Positions 61,755 through 64,000 of a stretch of 64,000 nucleotides of DNA are shown here, piece after piece. The notes beneath the pieces were generated by a model, which saw only the letters and a program-made list of their open reading frames with translations, was not told where the DNA came from and searched no databases. The stretch is taken from NCBI RefSeq assembly GCF_002368095.1, contig NZ_AP018227.1, positions 8,724,001 to 8,788,000 of the forward strand. The letters run 5' to 3'. Positions within the stretch are counted from its first letter, which is position 1. Every line of letters starts with the position of its first letter. This DNA is from Calothrix parasitica NIES-267. Lineage in GTDB: Bacteria; Cyanobacteriota; Cyanobacteriia; Cyanobacteriales; Nostocaceae. The position numbers and the translations under genes are program-made.

Positions 61755-62002
61755 CTGATGAATAAATCTTCAACCTAAAAATACCACTTTTCTACCCCTC
61801 TCCTTAATAAGGATACTGTTGGTCATCCAGGGGTGATACCTATTACGCGACGATTTTTCCTTGTTCCGGTAGATGTAGAGACGCGATATATCGCGTCTCT
61901 ACAAGTCAACTTGCGGGTAAACGATGGGTCTACCATTCGTCAGCAGTATCCTTAATAAGGATAGAGAAAGGAAATGAAGTTCCCTATCAGCTTCTACCAA
62001 AT
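61755..62002. repeat. Inverted-repeat element with a 30-bp palindromic core
   Basis: Outer arms TCCTTAATAAGGATACTGTT (61801) and its near-inverse at 61942-61961. At the centre is a perfect 30-bp palindrome (61874-61903, TGTAGAGACGCGATA and inverse). The core is of the GTAGAGACG..CGTCTCTAC type also found inside TTAGT-family elements, but the outer arms differ. Confidence 0.65.
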
Positions 62003-62218
62003 CTAACTTTTCCTCAAAAACTTGATTAAATATAAAGGTGGAGCAAATACCCAAAATACAGTAATAAATAACATTACTATCAAATAAATAAACTTATCTT
62101 CTGGATATAGACTAGGGTTAAAAAGCTTAAACCTTATCCAATTAATTAAAAAAGATATAGAGAATAAAGAATATATAATAATTAAAATTTTAAATGCACC
62201 TACGCTTTCTATATTCAT
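62003..62218 (-). CDS. Small two-helix membrane protein, hypothetical
   Basis: 71 residues with two hydrophobic segments (about 9-26 and 45-66) separated by a charged loop (RFKLFNPSLYPEDKFI). No family recognised. The codon pattern and the hydrophobic structure support a real gene, but the short length keeps confidence low. It may follow the Cache-domain gene 40 bp upstream in one transcript. Confidence 0.45.
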   Translation of the reverse strand: MNIESVGAFKILIIIYSLFSISFLINWIRFKLFNPSLYPEDKFIYLIVMLFITVFWVFAPPLYLIKFLRKS

Positions 62219-62258
62219 AAAACTATATATCTACAATCATGAATATTCTACAAATTTA

Positions 62259-62789
62259 CTATTCTATTTTCTGAATATCTTCTAATCTTGCTAATAAAAG
62301 GTCGCTGATAATTACACCCATCAACTTGGAATTTTTATCAAATACCGGTACAGAATAACTTGTTAACAAAATATCTTCACCTGCTTTCCCAATATCAAAA
62401 TAAGGAGCGCTCCAAACTGGTTTTTCTTGCTTTACCGGAACATCATACCAAACTGCATTAGCATACATAAACTCTTTTGCAATATCTTTCTTTTTAAATC
62501 CATTATTATCTCTTAACACAACAGGACAAGAGCATATTATTTCAGGTAAGAAAGCAAACGCACTAGCAAATATTTCAGGGTTGTTTTGTAAGTGATTTTT
62601 TAAAGTATTAAAAATATAATCGATATCAGAAGGAATATGTCCAAAAGAAGAAACTAATTCTTCGGTAGCTTCTTGTATGACTTTCCTTGTTTCCTCTTTA
62701 CGATTAACTACTGCTTTATCTTTAAAAATAGCAAAATAGCTTTTTAAATACGAAACATCAAACTTCACATTTTGAAATATGTTATTCAT
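62259..62789 (-). CDS. Stand-alone PDC/Cache sensor-like domain
   Basis: 176 residues resembling the PDC/Cache ligand-binding domain of chemoreceptors and sensor kinases: a long N-terminal helix, then VWYDVPVKQEKPVWSAPYFD and the closing strand TSYSVPVFDKNSKLMGVIISDLLL, which is the usual membrane-distal pocket motif. No membrane helices or output domain are attached. It may be a cytosolic small-molecule binder or a truncated sensor. A two-helix membrane protein lies directly downstream. Confidence 0.65.
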   Translation of the reverse strand: MNNIFQNVKFDVSYLKSYFAIFKDKAVVNRKEETRKVIQEATEELVSSFGHIPSDIDYIFNTLKNHLQNNPEIFASAFAFLPEIICSCPVVLRDNNGFKKKDIAKEFMYANAVWYDVPVKQEKPVWSAPYFDIGKAGEDILLTSYSVPVFDKNSKLMGVIISDLLLARLEDIQKIE

Positions 62790-63157
62790 TTTTTACTGAT
62801 GCTATTTCTGATTTTTTGAATGAAGGAATGATGCACCGCTACTAATAATTAGTAAGGTGCATCATGCTATATAAAATATCGGCATCTCTAAAATATGAGA
62901 TACCTAGGATTGCTGAAATCTAGCTGAATTCGAGAACAGAAGGGAAGAAAAGAGGAATTAATCTCTTAATTATTAATATCACACAAAGAGTTTGTAGAAT
63001 AAAAAAATCATTTCAAAAAAGATATATTTATGCGAATTTTTGATAAATCTTTAGATGTGTAATATATTTTTCTTCTTAAGCAAATAAAATTATATCATAT
63101 TTTATATTCAAATTTATATTATGATTAATTGATGATAACTATATAAAAACCAAGACA
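62790..63157. other. AT-rich intergenic DNA
   Basis: AT-rich sequence with a weak pair of short repeats, GGTGCATCAT near 62860 and ATGATGCACC near 62828, which form a loose hairpin. No gene recognised. Confidence 0.4.
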
Positions 63158-63180
63158 AGCACTCAGAATTTCTAAGTGCT
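63158..63180 (-). terminator. Intrinsic terminator for sbcD
   Basis: AGCACT..AGTGCT stem, extended by AGAA/TTCT with one mismatch. On the minus strand it is followed by TGTCTTGGTTTTT. It lies about 50 bp after the sbcD stop codon. Confidence 0.7.
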
Positions 63181-63226
63181 GGTGTGCTTTTCCCTGTTGT
63201 CTGTTTCCTGACTTATAAAGTATTAC

Positions 63227-64000
63227 TTACAACAAACGTAGCTGCGTATTTTCTTTGTCTGCTGGAGTATTAGTATCTGAACTATGCTGATTATCCAAGG
63301 AATCTAATAAGTCTTCATCATCATCACCTAATAAGTTGTGTGCTGCTTGCATCATTGAATCAGCTATATCTTGAAGGTCTTCACGGTTATTCAAGTAAGT
63401 TTTCAATGCTTCCATTGGGTCAATACTGCTACTAGTACTCAATTCGGGAACTCTAGGACGAGCTAACTGACTTACTAATTCCGGGTGAATGGTATAAGTA
63501 TGGGCTGGACTTAATATTTCCTGTAACGAAGAATTATCGATTAAATCTAGCTGTTCCGAACGAAGCTTGTAAACCAATCTGACAACAGCATCTTCAATAT
63601 TATTTTTGGCTACAGATTTTGCTATCTTATCTAAAGGGTCTTCGGTTTTTGATACATCAACTTCAATGGTGCGGAAAACGCGAACTTCTAGGGGACAAAA
63701 TTCCCATTTAGCGTTACCCGACTCAACTTCAACCATTACATAGCCTTTGTCTTCCTTCTCCTCGCTGAAATCAACCCGCTCAATGCTTCCGGGATATATT
63801 ACCGGGGGTCTGTTCGACTTATTCAAATTTTGATGACGATGCACGTGTCCTAAAGCGACATAATCAAAGCAGGGACGTGTCAGCAGAGATAAAGGAAGAG
63901 TAAAACCCTTTCCTACCGCTAAAAAACGTTCCGCTCCCAAGTTTGCATTATCAGCCATTAAATGAGCTAAAAGTACGATTGGTATATCCGGGTCGAGACG
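63227..64000 (-). CDS. sbcD: Exonuclease subunit SbcD (Mre11-like), 5' end outside the window
   Basis: The C-terminal ~257 residues are visible. The frame stays open to the right edge (RLDPDIPIVLLAHLMADNAN..). FDYVALGHVHRHQNL carries the GHxH metal-binding motif of Mre11/SbcD calcineurin-like nucleases, and VIYPGSIERVDFSEE is the next conserved block. The tail is acidic and low-complexity (LLGDDDEDLLDSLDNQHSSDT), as in cyanobacterial SbcD. It acts with SbcC to process DNA hairpins and double-strand breaks, relevant in a genome so rich in palindromes. A terminator follows. Confidence 0.88.
   Translation of the reverse strand, partial: RLDPDIPIVLLAHLMADNANLGAERFLAVGKGFTLPLSLLTRPCFDYVALGHVHRHQNLNKSNRPPVIYPGSIERVDFSEEKEDKGYVMVEVESGNAKWEFCPLEVRVFRTIEVDVSKTEDPLDKIAKSVAKNNIEDAVVRLVYKLRSEQLDLIDNSSLQEILSPAHTYTIHPELVSQLARPRVPELSTSSSIDPMEALKTYLNNREDLQDIADSMMQAAHNLLGDDDEDLLDSLDNQHSSDTNTPADKENTQLRLL

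Overview
The window looks like chromosome of a filamentous, probably heterocyst-forming cyanobacterium (Nostocales; a low-GC Rivularia/Calothrix-like genome is a guess). Evidence: chlI of chlorophyll synthesis, two class C flavodiiron proteins with fused flavin reductase domains, a PedR-like regulator, a DUF2157 + GDYXXLXY pair, HIP1 octamers (GCGATCGC, about six seen by eye), and very many short tandem repeats and small palindromic elements between genes. No rRNA, tRNA or CRISPR array was seen. The final gene (sbcD) runs off the right edge.

Layout. 0-9 kb: aldehyde dehydrogenase, a DUF3598 protein, a HisRS, a cupin gene split by an IS630-family insertion, a quinone-oxidoreductase-like enzyme, an alpha carbonic anhydrase and an NTF2-like protein. 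9-14.5 kb: a two-gene P-loop NTPase operon (AAA/KAP-like ATPase plus a STAND/TPR/membrane-anchor protein), then a tandem chain of small non-autonomous elements. 14.5-24.8 kb: chlI, a beta-lactamase-fold hydrolase, an Arg-rich secreted protein, a glycosyltransferase, a hemerythrin-like protein, a PedR-like regulator with a strongly structured 3' region, a fructokinase and a gluconokinase. 25-29 kb: a Ser/Thr kinase, an M50-like protease/GNAT fusion, an antitoxin without a partner toxin and a PNPOx-like flavoprotein.

29-37 kb is the most distinctive part. A lipoxygenase is followed by a cytochrome P450 whose I-helix lacks the usual acid/Thr pair, and by an unknown protein. This is a probable oxylipin pathway in which the P450 would rearrange or cleave the lipoxygenase's fatty acid hydroperoxide. 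A TetR regulator with a perfect operator palindrome, divergent from an amidase, lies beside it. On the other side are decayed fragments of a second TetR gene and of an OprB-type porin.

37-50 kb: GNAT, a YgjP-type metalloprotease, an MddA-like methyltransferase, a Tat-exported P1 peptidase, a Rieske oxygenase with a SnoaL-like protein and a Crp/Fnr regulator, a nitroreductase, a methyltransferase pseudogene split by a 128-bp element, a secreted four-repeat protein and an APH-like kinase. 50-54 kb: the flavodiiron pair (Flv3-type then Flv1-type), which would reduce O2 to water with NAD(P)H or ferredoxin-derived electrons. 54-64 kb: assorted conserved hypotheticals, a nucleoside deaminase, a large beta-helix polysaccharide-active protein, a stand-alone Cache domain and the 3' part of sbcD.

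Intergenic DNA is dominated by heptamer-like tandem repeats, which often run right up to start codons, and by several families of 110-170 bp inverted-repeat elements. Some have broken genes or changed protein ends.
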